A stretch of 64,000 bases of DNA, from NCBI GenBank assembly GCA_951813085.1, contig OX638348.1:1621627-1685626 (forward strand), in the 5' to 3' direction. A model generated the notes under the pieces. It was given only the letters and a program-made list of their open reading frames with translations, was not told where the DNA came from and ran no database searches. This document shows, one piece after another, positions 47,290 through 56,402 of this stretch; positions within the stretch are counted from its first letter, which is position 1; every line of letters begins with the position of its first letter. The position numbers and the translations under genes are program-made. Origin of the DNA: an uncultured Opitutaceae bacterium. GTDB lineage: Bacteria > Verrucomicrobiota > Verrucomicrobiia > Opitutales > Opitutaceae.

Positions 47290-47883
47290 TTACTCCTCCA
47301 CCTTATTCGATGGAAACCTGAACAATACGAGAAACAACAACAGAAATATTTCGATTCCAAGAATTGCAGTTCCATAGAATTCCAACCGGAACAACTTGAG
47401 ACGAATTGCTTCTCCAGTAAAATGTATATAGATCGAAAATAATAGTAACAGAATCAGTGCTATTCTCATTTGCTCGTAGCCTTTATTCAGCAAAACAAAC
47501 ATCAAAGAAATCAAAACTATAAGTCCTCCCCAAATCAAATTTAATCCAAGACCTTCTTCATTGTAGGAACTATTCTTCATCCTCTCAAGAATTTGCATCG
47601 TTATATAAAGCAAAGCGGTAAAATTGAAAATCCACTTATTTTTGCCATCAAGCTTAAAGCCAATTCGAAGAATGATTTTTTGATAGTTAACCAATATCCA
47701 GCAAGAGGATAAATGAGCAGAAACACATATTATCGATATCGCTAATGAAACACCAATAACAAGACCCCAACCTTTACGATCAACCCCACCTACTTGGATT
47801 GAAGCCAAAAGTGCAAGCAGGAAGCCTACCAAATACGTATAAACGATTTTTCTTATTTTGGTGCCCATTCTGATCGGTGCCAA
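47290..47883 (-). CDS. Integral membrane protein of unknown function
   Basis: 197 residues with five or six hydrophobic helices (for example VYTYLVGFLLALLASIQ, VIGVSLAISIICVSAHLSS, LIWGGLIVLISLMFVLLN, ILLLLFSIYIHFT, GIEIFLLLFLVLF). The basic start MAPIRMGTKIRKIV suits an inner-membrane protein. It is A+T rich with many ATA/AAT codons, unlike the core genome, so it was probably acquired. It lies exactly between the two 33-nt direct repeats. No family recognised. Confidence 0.65.
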   Translation of the reverse strand: MAPIRMGTKIRKIVYTYLVGFLLALLASIQVGGVDRKGWGLVIGVSLAISIICVSAHLSSCWILVNYQKIILRIGFKLDGKNKWIFNFTALLYITMQILERMKNSSYNEEGLGLNLIWGGLIVLISLMFVLLNKGYEQMRIALILLLLFSIYIHFTGEAIRLKLFRLEFYGTAILGIEIFLLLFLVLFRFPSNKVEE

Positions 47884-48223
47884 TTATCGTTAGAATCAAT
47901 TGGATTGTGGAAACCTAAGTTTCTCATACTCACACAACTATACATTCAATATTCTTGATTGCAATCAGCTTCGCACTACTCGCCTTGTGACGAGCAATGG
48001 AAAACATTGTTCTAGTCTAGCGCTTTTTCAATCAAGTTCACAGCTTTCCTTCCACGTTCGTACCCTTTGATGCCGACTTGAATTACAGGAATTTACTCCC
48101 CCCTCAATAAGCACAGTCTGACCCCTTTTACTCCTCTTCCTTCCCCCTTTTGCTTCCTTTCCCACAGGGTTGGCGCAATACCTGCCAATTGGTTGGCTAG
48201 TGGAGTTCTAATCACTGTCCCAT
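47884..48223. other. Gene-free stretch with 33-nt repeat copy 2
   Basis: About 340 bases without an intact gene. On the minus strand about 48030-48095 a short frame reads IPVIQVGIKGYERGRKAVNL then IEKALD and a stop, which looks like the C-terminal end of some protein, but it cannot be assigned. The direct repeat copy 2 occupies 48104-48136. Confidence 0.45.
48104..48136. repeat. 33-nt direct repeat, copy 2
   Basis: Identical to 47250-47282. After the repeat both copies continue with pyrimidine-rich sequence (CTTCC, CCTTTT) but are no longer identical. See copy 1. Confidence 0.8.
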
Positions 48224-48661
48224 CTAGTTATTATATGTGAAAAAAAGTGAATAATCTAAATCATCTAATTCCATCGGCTTCAAATTGAAATCAATTCCAT
48301 AATATTCAGTTTCTATATTTGATCCACTTACATTTGTAACAATGTATGGATCAAAAGTATTAATATTGAGCCCATCATTCATTGTCGGAAATTTTCGTAT
48401 ATATATCATCCTATTTGTGAGTGGATTCCTAAACTTATCAATTGAGTCATTAGTTTGTATTTTTTCGGAAATTGTCAGCCAATCACGATCTTTTTCGTAA
48501 TTATATCTTTTCAATAAGTCATACACTTCAAGTAGACTATTGAAGACGTAAGCTTCATCAATATTTCTACTTTTCATTTCCTTATCTGGATATTTATAAA
48601 AAAACAGAACAAGTAGAGGTACCAGAGTAAAAAAAGCTACAATTCCAATCCATCTATTCAT
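48224..48661 (-). CDS. Small membrane-anchored protein of unknown function
   Basis: 145 residues. One N-terminal membrane helix (WIGIVAFFTLVPLLVLFFY) is followed by a soluble part (NSLLEVYDLLKRYNYEKDRD, LTNRMIYIRKFPTMND, IDFNLKPMELDDLDYSLFFT). A+T rich. It starts 3 nt beyond the stop of the 91-residue gene and is the last of the minus-strand row that begins with the phage-like genes. No homologue recognised. Confidence 0.6.
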   Translation of the reverse strand: MNRWIGIVAFFTLVPLLVLFFYKYPDKEMKSRNIDEAYVFNSLLEVYDLLKRYNYEKDRDWLTISEKIQTNDSIDKFRNPLTNRMIYIRKFPTMNDGLNINTFDPYIVTNVSGSNIETEYYGIDFNLKPMELDDLDYSLFFTYNN

Positions 48662-48664
48662 ATG

Positions 48665-48940
48665 CTAAAATTCTTGTCTCACTTCTTTTGGGCTTTTCAC
48701 ACCATAAGTAAAAACAGGTTCTGTACTTCGCAATAATCCGAAAAACCTGTATCCAACTATTTGTGTATATCCTACCAATCCTATTTCTTCTCTAAACAAC
48801 CTGCGCATCCCTTCTTTATAAGATTGAACTGCCAATGTTCGATCCAACATATCAAATTGACCGTTTCGAGCTGCTGATGAAAAATAGCTAAGTCGCGTTG
48901 GCGCTTCTGGAGATCTCCACCCAAGTGGAGCTATTTTCAT
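48665..48940 (-). CDS. Hypothetical protein downstream of the tailspike gene
   Basis: 91 residues. It overlaps the 3' end of the tailspike gene by 53 nt in another frame. The protein (RLSYFSSAARNGQFDMLDRT, EEIGLVGYTQIVGYRFFGLL) has mixed charge and no clear membrane helix. No family recognised. It could be a tail-fibre accessory gene or the C-terminal fragment of a larger lost gene, since the start is not supported by a clear ribosome site. Confidence 0.45.
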   Translation of the reverse strand: MKIAPLGWRSPEAPTRLSYFSSAARNGQFDMLDRTLAVQSYKEGMRRLFREEIGLVGYTQIVGYRFFGLLRSTEPVFTYGVKSPKEVRQEF

Positions 48941-51054
48941 AATAGGACAAGACGATTCTATCGTTCACGCTCGCCAAAGAAAAATCCCCATTCAAGCTCA
49001 AGTTGCCTGTACCGTCCTTCAGGACAACCTTACGGTTGTCGTTGTTTGCTATGAGCGTTAACCATTGGTCAGGCCCCCACGAAGAGCTTCCGGGGAAATT
49101 GATCGTATCGAGATCGTCCGTCGCAGCTAAACCTTCTGTATCGATCCTGTGAGTGGACCCGTAAACCGTTACTGCGCCGGAAGCGATCGTGACATTGAAC
49201 GGGCTGCTCAACAAGCTCGTCATGTTGAAATTGTTGCGCTCGTATTCGACAATCAAGTCGTTGTTCGTCGCCACGCTCGCGCTTTCGCACCCATCCATGC
49301 ACCCATTATTCGTAAATACCGCGCTTAGCTGTCCTCTTGTGTCCGGTCCAAATAGATAAGTTCTTAAAAATGCTGCGTCTATGGTTTCAGCCCAATTGCC
49401 GTCAACCACTACTCTGTTAACATTGACGTCATCAGCGTTTCTACTGACGATAAAATATTTAAGGCTGCCGCCGATTGCTTTATTGTCCCTGATAGTTACG
49501 CCTTGGTTTTCCACTGATGTGTCGGTAACATGAAGAGAAAAAAAAGTGTTTATATTTGTGGGGTTATTAACCACCGACAAATCATTATTGGAAAAATAGG
49601 AATGCGTTGAAACTGACTGTGCTCTTTGAGCAGCAGTTATTACTACATTAGCTGAAAATCCATCATAATGTATTTGGGCATTGGATACTCCACCACCAGC
49701 ATATTGAAGATCAATTTCATTTAGCCCATCATACGCATTTCTCAAAATGACGGGCCCAACAACTGAGTTCTTCATTACTTGAGACTTGATGGACCTCCCT
49801 TTGCAATTTTCAAAATACGCCCCCGGCGAGCACGTAAAAAAAGCGATCTTGTCCGTAGGCGCGGTCACTCTAATCCCGTCTGCGTTCGCCAAGATTTCAT
49901 TGTCGTTCCTGACATTCTTGATTCGACTTAACGAACCAAGCGTAGTGTGCCTAACCCAATCATCCTCTGATTCAGCCCAAGTAGTCCAGAACCCAGTTGT
50001 AGAGGCTCCTGATGTAGATGAACTGTCCACACCATCTATTTCGCCGTTGAAATAGACGTTGCTGAACCCGCCATGCACCCTAATAGCTCCTGCACTAAAT
50101 GTGTCTGGGGCATTGTTCTTTGCATTGATTACCCGTAAGCCTTCCCTTAAGACAACTTGACCAAGCGTTGACGCGGTGGCATTAAGATTTTGTATTTCAA
50201 AAGGTCTCGCAACTATATCATTAGCATTAATGGTTATGCCATCAACATCAACAGTGTACTGGCATCCAGTGAATAAAAGCATATTCAACCGATTCGAACC
50301 AGTTGCTTTTATCTCCCCATCCCCCCTTATGTAAAGGTCGCCTGTTAATCTATTGGAAATACTATCGCAAAGATAAGTTCCTTCCGCCAGGTATCCGGTA
50401 ACTTCATTAGATGAAATATACGTTAACCAATTATCTAAAGCTGCAGTGTCATCCGTAGCGTCATCGCCATGCGCCCCAAATTGACGAGCGTTTATATTTT
50501 CGCTGTACCAAAGAGCTTTTGCCTGAAGCCCGCTCCCTGAAAGGTCGATGTAGCTTCCACCGTCATGTGCCCCGCTATCGGCAGCTACGATTTCATAGCG
50601 ATTTCCTCCCCGCGTCCCATTGGAATATTCTTTTGTTTCAATGCAATCCCCAATGGCTAAATCCGTGTCGGATACCATGTCAGCCACGGTGTCGAAGAAT
50701 TTTACCAAAGTTGTTAGATCTGCATTTATTGCATCTATTTTTTCCTCAATACCCACAAGGGCGCCATTATCCGAAAGAGACGTATATACATTCCTCCCTT
50801 GCCTTGTAAATACACTGACACTATAAGCTGAAGCTGTCCAAATCCTCGAGGGGGGTTCCATCTCTGGATATGTACCCGTTATGAGTTCTTAAAGGTTGCG
50901 CTGCGGGCTCCGTCAAACCTTCATCCCAATAAACAGTAATGAGGTTCGTCTTGGGATCTTTGTTTTCTTCCCCAATATATATGAACCCATCATTCAACTC
51001 CTTACCATTAGTGTCATTGAATTGGGGGTATGGCATTCTAATTACTTCCGACAT
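48888..51054 (-). pseudogene. Phage tailspike with right-handed beta-helix, frameshifted in a C6 run
   Basis: Two frames join. The frame from 51054 gives a podophage-type particle-binding domain (PYPQFNDTNGKELNDGFIYI, VYWDEGLTEPAAQPLRTHNG, YISRDGTP). It then shifts into the long frame (SRIWTASAYSVSVFTRQGRN) that runs to 48888. Residues after about 150 show the pectate-lyase-3-like start INARQFGAHGDDATDDTAAL followed by many short beta-helix turns. The break lies at a run of six C (about 50856-50861, minus strand); five C would restore one frame of about 720 residues. The product would recognise and perhaps cut a host surface polysaccharide. It may be phase-variable, a pseudogene or a base error. 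Confidence 0.75.
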
Positions 51055-51062
51055 GATAAATT

Positions 51063-51533
51063 CTATTGCTCCGTTTGTTGAATATCCGACTTTTTTGAAC
51101 GTTGGGCTTGAGATTCTTGCTCTACGGTTATTTTTCCGGCATGGGTAATTCCAACTGCTGTCGATTTGGAAATGCCTTTCCTTAAGGATGCTTCCGAAGA
51201 AGCCAGTCCTCCGTTTGTATCCAGCCGAAGAGCCATCTGCCCGTAATGGCTGGCATTGTATCCAAGATCGACTTTAGATTGATACTTGGACGCAACCGAT
51301 CCGGCTTTTTCGGATTCCGCTCTAGGGTCCCGAAGCGTATAGAAATGGGCGGAAAGGTATCTTTCGATCATCTCCAGACGTTCAGTGGAGTATCCAATAG
51401 TTGAAGCCGCACATGGTTCCGTCACAATCATATTGGCGGATTCAATAAAGGGGGTTAGATCAATAGAAGCTTCCACCTCTATACCTCTATAATAGTCCCA
51501 ACGTTGGTTGCATTTGTTCTGGCCATTTAGCAA
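51063..51533 (-). CDS. Phage head-tail connector-like protein
   Basis: 156 residues. DLTPFIESANMIVTEPCAAS, STERLEMIERYLSAHFYTLR, DPRAESEKAGSVASKYQSKV and DLGYNASHYGQMALRLDTNG fit the small connector/adaptor proteins found upstream of tail genes in podophages (helix bundle, then the sentence ESAG..S.KYQ.KVDLG..A..YGQ). It lies 8 nt upstream of the tailspike gene. The assignment is by pattern memory only. Confidence 0.55.
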   Translation of the reverse strand: MLNGQNKCNQRWDYYRGIEVEASIDLTPFIESANMIVTEPCAASTIGYSTERLEMIERYLSAHFYTLRDPRAESEKAGSVASKYQSKVDLGYNASHYGQMALRLDTNGGLASSEASLRKGISKSTAVGITHAGKITVEQESQAQRSKKSDIQQTEQ

Positions 51534-51739
51534 AACACTCCTCCAGTCTTTTTTGGAAAAACATCGATATTTGAATTCGGACCCGGATTTACAATGGAAG
51601 TCCCTGGAGACTTCGAATCCAATTGATCCCTAATGTCTAGAAAACCTTCCCTAAACTTGTCATACAATCCAGCCGCAGCCGATTTCCTGTCCCTTGGTAT
51701 GCCAATTGGGGTCCGTGTCTTTGTTGCTTCCGCAATCAA
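51527..51739 (-). CDS. Small phage-like protein of unknown function
   Basis: 70 residues; its 3' end overlaps the start of the connector-like gene by 7 nt, as in compact phage operons. It has charged residues (TKTRTPIGIPRDRKSAAAGL, YDKFREGFLDIRDQLDSKS) and a Gly/Pro-rich end. No family recognised. Confidence 0.5.
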   Translation of the reverse strand: MIAEATKTRTPIGIPRDRKSAAAGLYDKFREGFLDIRDQLDSKSPGTSIVNPGPNSNIDVFPKKTGGVFC

Positions 51740-51995
51740 ATCCTAGTAAATTACAATTTCTTCGCCCCAAGTAGCAGAGCAAGGTTTTTACATCCTTATC
51801 GATGCTTGACTCCTGCAGCTTCTTGATTTTTCTAGAGATACCCCTTAGAAATCTCTGGGTGGATCTTGCCAAGGAAGCAGTTTTGCCAGTTTTCTCCAAC
51901 ACATTGTCCATATGCATTTTGACAAGTTTCAAGTTCGCGTCTATCATCATTTTTACGAGAAAGATAAAACAGCCTAGAACCTTAAAATGTGTCAA
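51660..51995 (-). CDS. Possible basic protein upstream of the phage-like operon
   Basis: 111 residues; ATGs at 51995 or 51948/51945 are possible starts (MMIDANLKLVKMHMDNVLEK). A lysine-rich helical part (STQRFLRGISRKIKKLQESS) and a Cys-containing end (CYLGRRNCNLLGFDCGSNK). The 3' part overlaps the next ORF by 80 nt in another frame, so either this gene or that one is broken. Low confidence. Confidence 0.35.
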   Translation of the reverse strand: MTHFKVLGCFIFLVKMMIDANLKLVKMHMDNVLEKTGKTASLARSTQRFLRGISRKIKKLQESSIDKDVKTLLCYLGRRNCNLLGFDCGSNKDTDPNWHTKGQEIGCGWIV

Positions 51996-52375
51996 CAGAA
52001 AATCGTATAATTACGTTGATTTTTTTACGCCCCTCTAGCGCAAGCTTTCCGGCGCTAAAATGTAACGAACCCGAGTCAATTAGAATAGGCTGTAAGTAGT
52101 TGCTACGTAAGCGGTTAATACGAGTGATGGTCATTGCTCACTGCATTCGCTATCGGATCACAATTCCAATTATTAAGATCGAGAAATAGGATTCAGCGGA
52201 GCTGAAAACAAGGTGATCCTCATCGCTTTGTCGCTCTCAAGAGCCGGCGTTTCAAACGGATTGCTCACTATACAGCCCTGGAAAGGCGTCGTATTATCGC
52301 AACGCGTCCTAGTGATCATTTATTTCGAGTTTGCATGTTCACTGTTTTATAGAATGAAGCTCTTTTCCTCGCTTC
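51996..52375. other. Gene-free stretch with a GCTGAA palindrome repeat
   Basis: About 380 bases with no reliable gene. It separates the phage-like operon from the phosphoesterase gene and contains, at 52184-52213, a repeat also found at 63728-63757 (24 of 30 bases alike by eye), with the small palindrome TTCAGC...GCTGAA. Confidence 0.5.
52184..52213 (+). repeat. GCTGAA palindrome repeat, copy 1
   Basis: AAATAGG, then TTCAGC, a 3-4 base loop, GCTGAAAA. The copy at 63728-63757 matches at about 24 of 30 positions, with changes mostly in the loop, which suggests the hairpin is what is conserved. Confidence 0.6.
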
Positions 52376-53434
52376 ATGATCGTCTTAATTTTTATTGCAG
52401 TACAGATCGCTATCAATGGCTACCTTTACGCCACCACAGTCGATGGAATTGGGAGCCATTCGTGGATCGCCGGAGGTATTGTTGGCGCCGGATTCCTGTG
52501 CCTCACCGCAGCCTTGCTCATGGAGCGAACCCGATGGATGAAAGACTCGGTTACGGTCTCACGAATTGGGTACAATTGGATGGGAATCGGTTTTCTGTTC
52601 ATGTCCCTCGCATTAGTCACTGACTTCCTTCAACTCTTTCTATCGGAGTTTACCGACCGTCAAGCACTCTACGCGATCGTACCGATCGGATCCGTTCTTT
52701 CGGTATGGGGAATGGCCTCGGCGCGCCAGGTCAATGTTCGAAACGTAAGGGTATCCTCGAGCAAGACCGAAACCCCGTTCACGATCGCCCAGATATCGGA
52801 CCTTCACCTGGGCGACTCTAGTTCCGCGCAACATGTGAAGGCAGTCGTGAACGCCGTCAACGAACGCAATCCGGACTTGATCGTATCAACCGGCGATCTC
52901 TTCGATGGCTGCCTAGCCCTCATGCAGCCATATGTCACCCTGCTCCAAGGTCTCAATGAAGCCCCTTACGGCAAATTCGCGGTTAGCGGCAATCATGAAT
53001 ACTACGCCGGACTCGAACCCGCGTTGGAGCTCACGCGTCAGGCTGGGTTTGCCGTATTAAGGAATCAATCACATGAATTACCGAACAACGCAACAGTTGT
53101 GGGAATAAGACGATCCCGCTGCGAGAGGCGAAACTCCTCGCGAAGAGATCGACAGGCGTTGCTTTGGAAACGCGGATCCAAAGAGATTCACCCTGTTTCT
53201 AAATCATCGCCCCAGCATTCGCCCTGATCGCTTTGACTTGCAGCTTTCAGGGCATACGCACGGAGGACAAATCTTTCCCTTCCATATTCTGTCAAAGCTG
53301 TCCTATTCCGCGAAAGCCGGCCTTTCGGAAATCGCGCCAAACACCTATCTTTATCTCAGTCGAGGGCCTGGGGACCTCAGCTGCGTGTGTTCGCCCCGCC
53401 TGAGATTACCTTCCTAACGGTAGCGCCCGACTGA
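52376..53434 (+). pseudogene. Membrane metallophosphoesterase (YkuE/YaeI type), two frameshifts
   Basis: The frame from 52376 gives four membrane helices (about 1-115) and a calcineurin-like domain: TIAQISDLHLGDSS, LIVSTGDLFDG and FAVSGNHEYYAG. After about 53110 the frame must shift to read DDPAARGETPREEIDRRCFG, LFLNHRPSIRPDRFDLQLSG and HTHGGQIFPFHIL (metal motifs). It shifts again near 53365 to WGPQLRVFAPPEITFLTVAP and stop at 53434. The first break is one extra A in GGAATAAGACGAT; the second is missing base(s) in GGGCCTGGGG. Joined, it is a normal ~350-residue protein. Non-functional as read. Confidence 0.8.
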
Positions 53435-53481
53435 GGGAAAATGCCGAGGATCCATCACCTCTCGCCCGCTAAGCGAGTGGG

Positions 53482-53667
53482 CTAGGACTCGGGTTCTACG
53501 GATACCATGGGGTCATCGTTTGGATCGACGTATTCCACGGTTACCACCATGGGACGGCAGCAGACTTCGCAGTCGGTGGTCATGATGATCGGCTGGTCGC
53601 TAAAGGTGGGCGACTCGATCTCGAGACTTTGCCAGCAAGCGGGACAGGTGATGGCGATAAATTCCAC
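53482..53667 (-). CDS. CPXCG motif cysteine-rich protein
   Basis: 61 residues. ITCPACWQSLEIES and CEVCCRPMVVTVEYV hold two Cys pairs that should bind one zinc, typical of the small CPXCG family of unknown role. The acidic end DPNDDPMVSVEPES is usual. Divergent from the cytochrome gene with 74 nt between starts. Confidence 0.85.
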   Translation of the reverse strand: MEFIAITCPACWQSLEIESPTFSDQPIIMTTDCEVCCRPMVVTVEYVDPNDDPMVSVEPES

Positions 53668-53741
53668 AGTTCGAAATTGTGGAGTCGGTCTTGCGTATCA
53701 ACGGAAATGTCATTGGTAAAAAGCCACACTCCGCGGTTGGC

Positions 53742-54395
53742 ATGACTATTTCTAAACTAGACTCATATCGATTGGTCACGATCGGGTGCTCAATCGGGCT
53801 CCTACTCTTGGCTTCCGGCTGTTCCTCAAGCCAGAGATTGTCGCCCGAGGAATTGATTGAAGCTAAGGCTCTCTACGAATCTTGCCTGGTATGCCACAGC
53901 GTTCAAGAAATGCAGCGCGGTCCCATTATCGATGGGCTACCGGCTTGGTATTCGCGTATGCAGCTCGACAAATTTCGCGACGGGCTTCGAGGTCAAAACG
54001 CGCTAAACAAGTCGGAGCAGCTCATGGGCTCCGCCCGGGACCGCTTCAGCGACGATCGGACGATCGCCCTCCTCGCTCAGTATATTGAAGAGCTATCGGT
54101 TCAACCGTATCAGCCCGTCGTTCGCGGCGATGCGGAAAAAGGGGCTCAACTCTACACAAGCTGCATCCCTTGTCACGGCGATCGGGGTCAAGGAAACGAA
54201 GTTCTGAAATCGCCCCCGCTCAATATCCAGGAAGACTGGTACTTGATAGACCAGCTACGAAAATTCGCCTCTGGAAAACGCGGATATCACATCAAGGATA
54301 TCGAAGGTATTCAGATGGCCTATACGCTTACCAATTTCGAAGAAAACGACTTCAAGGATTTGGTCGCATATATACAAGGATTCCAGGAAAGGTAG
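53742..54395 (+). CDS. Dihaem cytochrome c lipoprotein
   Basis: 217 residues from ATG 53742; a start at 53679 would add 21 residues before the signal and is less likely. Lipoprotein signal IGLLLLASGCSSS (lipobox ASGC). Two c-type haem sites: CLVCH (about 45) and CIPCH (about 142); the second is followed by GDRGQGNE and the first by QEMQRGP. Met ligands may be in MQLDKF and IQMAYTL. It resembles c553/c4-type two-domain cytochromes that accept electrons in the periplasm. No reductase gene lies next to it; downstream are repeats and the convergent transporter operon. Confidence 0.85.
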   Translation: MTISKLDSYRLVTIGCSIGLLLLASGCSSSQRLSPEELIEAKALYESCLVCHSVQEMQRGPIIDGLPAWYSRMQLDKFRDGLRGQNALNKSEQLMGSARDRFSDDRTIALLAQYIEELSVQPYQPVVRGDAEKGAQLYTSCIPCHGDRGQGNEVLKSPPLNIQEDWYLIDQLRKFASGKRGYHIKDIEGIQMAYTLTNFEENDFKDLVAYIQGFQER

Positions 54396-54423
54396 TATTA
54401 TAACAGGATACGCTCGTACCTCG

Positions 54424-54459
54424 CTCACATGATGCCCTTTCAGGGCTGCATGATGAGAG
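54424..54459 (-). repeat. REP-like palindromic repeat, copy 2
   Basis: Reverse-strand copy of 46815-46848, 31 of 34 positions alike. The palindrome is ATGATGCCCT TTC AGGGCTGCATGAT. It lies just after the cytochrome gene, before the convergent ABC transporter operon, where it could act as a terminator. Confidence 0.75.
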
Positions 54460-54477
54460 TTTAGGGTTGTGTTAAAT

Positions 54478-54556
54478 ATTAACAGGGATCCCGCCTTGCG
54501 ATCCTGTAACGACCCCGACCTGTCGGCGGCTCCCGCCTTGGCGGGATCCCTATTAA
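54478..54556. repeat. Inverted repeat with GGGATCCC ends
   Basis: The arms TTAACAGGGATCCCGCC and GGCGGGATCCCTATTAA face each other over about 45 bases holding further small palindromes (GACCCCGACCTGTCGGCGG). The same GCGGGATCCCTGTTAA arm occurs at about 63875-63890. A BIME-like mosaic, probably also a transcription end between convergent genes. Confidence 0.7.
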
Positions 54557-54576
54557 CAAAAGTTCTCACAATCCGA

Positions 54577-55401
54577 TCAATTCGCGACGAATTCTTGCAG
54601 GGCGGATTTTAGCTTTGGGTAAGCGATCGCGAATACGACTATTAGCGGGATCATGCCAATGAATGAGCCCGCCATCAGGACGGCTTGAGGAGAATTGAGG
54701 CTGCTTCCGTAAAGCGCTGCCAAGCTAATCGGCAAGGTACGGACCTCGTCGCTATGCAGGACTAGCATGGGGACAATGTGAGCATGCCAGGCCAGCACGA
54801 AATGGGCGAAACCAAATGCGATGAGAAAGGGTCGAACGAGCGGGAGCGTGGTCAGGAAAATACGGAATTCAGAGGCTCCTTCGATCCGCGCTACATCAAT
54901 CAGTTCGGTCGGTACCAGACGAAAGGCTCTAGAGAAGAACAGAAGCCCCAGGCCGCTCACCATTCCCGGCAACGCGACCCCTAGAAGATGGTCGAACAAA
55001 CCGAGCGTATTCACCCAAATGAATAGCGGCAAGGCCACCATTTGGGTCGGCACGAGGACGACCAATGCCCCCACGAGCAGCAAGGTAAGATTACCTCGAA
55101 AGGCATACAGAGCCAACGTATAGCCCGCCATCGCCGCTAGCAAGGTCGCTCCAATTCCTTGGGCAAGGGATATCCAAATGGAATTGAAAAGCGAGCCACC
55201 AAAGTCGAAATACGTGTCCGAAAATAGAATGTGGAAATACTCGAAGCTCCAATCTTTCGGCCATAATGAACGCGTATCGAAAATCTCACTATTCGATTTA
55301 AAACTCCCCAGTGCCATCCATACAAGTGGATAGAGAAAGATGCAGGCCACTGCAACAACGACCGCCGTTATTCCCGCTTGATTGATCCGGGAGGTCTTCA
55401 A
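54577..55401 (-). CDS. Carbohydrate ABC transporter permease, MalG type
   Basis: 274 residues from a TTG at 55401 whose bases overlap the previous stop (TTGA). The longer frame to 55467 would run deep into malF and is rejected. Six membrane helices; the EAA loop is ELIDVARIEGASEFRIFLTTLPLVRP (Gly of the EAA motif in IEGAS). It forms the membrane channel with the MalF-type partner. The ATPase gene is not in the window; such importers often share one MsmX-like ATPase encoded elsewhere. Confidence 0.9.
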   Translation of the reverse strand: MKTSRINQAGITAVVVAVACIFLYPLVWMALGSFKSNSEIFDTRSLWPKDWSFEYFHILFSDTYFDFGGSLFNSIWISLAQGIGATLLAAMAGYTLALYAFRGNLTLLLVGALVVLVPTQMVALPLFIWVNTLGLFDHLLGVALPGMVSGLGLLFFSRAFRLVPTELIDVARIEGASEFRIFLTTLPLVRPFLIAFGFAHFVLAWHAHIVPMLVLHSDEVRTLPISLAALYGSSLNSPQAVLMAGSFIGMIPLIVVFAIAYPKLKSALQEFVAN

Positions 55402-56306
55402 CCCAATGCCCCTTTCTTCACGTAGCGGGGAGCGAGAAAAAACAGCAGCAACATGCCCGCGAGCCAAGGGACTATGGATAGGCTAACCGCGGCCCCACTC
55501 CCGAATCCGCCTCCGACAAAGGCGGTTTGGTAGGCATAGGTCACCAGCAAGAGTCCCGCATCGTTCGCTCCGCCCGATCCCCCGAACAGTACATAGGAAC
55601 CGGCGAATTGAGCAAAGCAATCAATCACCAGATAGATGATACAGAACGTAAGCGTTGGCGCAATCAACGGGAGTGTAATCCGATGAAACCGCTGCCACGG
55701 ATTCACGCCATCCATTGTAGCTGCATCGAGCACCTCCTTTGGACGCGCTCTGAGGGCGCAAAGCAGGAAGAAGGTCATAAACCCAGTCCATCGCCATACG
55801 GCTTGGATCACGATCGCGGATAGGATGAAGTCCGGATCGGAGAGCCAATTGACGGTATCGAATCCGAGAGGATGAACGATCCACTGATTGATCAATCCTT
55901 CCCTACCATGAAAGACCAGCAAGAACAGGAGGGCCAGTACGGTGGGCGGGCATAGCCCTGGAATCATGAGCGCGAACGAAACCGGTCCTTGAATACGCGG
56001 ATAGCACCTCGCGATTCCATGCGCTAGCAGCAAGGCCAATCCGATGGAAACGACGACCGTTGCCAGTGTATATACCGTTGTATTCAATACGGAACGCCAA
56101 TAGCGGCTGTCCCGCAGCAATTCCCAGTAGTGCTGAAGCCCCACGAAATGCGAGTCGCCATAGAGCGTATCGGACTCCAAGCTCAAAAGGACCCCCTTGA
56201 ACAAAGGAACCGCCCAAAAGAGGAGTAGAAAAACGAAAAACGGCGCCAACAAACCCACAGCGCCCCCGGTCAATCGGGACAGCGCTGTTGATTTCGTTGC
56301 ATTCAT
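55398..56306 (-). CDS. Carbohydrate ABC transporter permease, MalF type
   Basis: 302 residues with six helices (for example GLLAPFFVFLLLFWAVPLFK, TVYTLATVVVSIGLALLLAH, VSFALMIPGLCPPTVLALLF). The EAA loop is LDAATMDGVNPWQRFHRITL. It is the partner of the MalG-type permease, translationally coupled to it, and lies 96 nt after the binding-protein gene. Substrate unknown; probably a sugar or oligosaccharide. Confidence 0.92.
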   Translation of the reverse strand: MNATKSTALSRLTGGAVGLLAPFFVFLLLFWAVPLFKGVLLSLESDTLYGDSHFVGLQHYWELLRDSRYWRSVLNTTVYTLATVVVSIGLALLLAHGIARCYPRIQGPVSFALMIPGLCPPTVLALLFLLVFHGREGLINQWIVHPLGFDTVNWLSDPDFILSAIVIQAVWRWTGFMTFFLLCALRARPKEVLDAATMDGVNPWQRFHRITLPLIAPTLTFCIIYLVIDCFAQFAGSYVLFGGSGGANDAGLLLVTYAYQTAFVGGGFGSGAAVSLSIVPWLAGMLLLFFLAPRYVKKGALG

Positions 56307-56402
56307 TTAGGAAAGCACTGTAGGCAGCGGCGATTGAAAATCAATGGCTAAGGAGACGCTGCATCGATGGAACACAGCGCATAAAAGACGGTTGCTCGCT
56401 CC

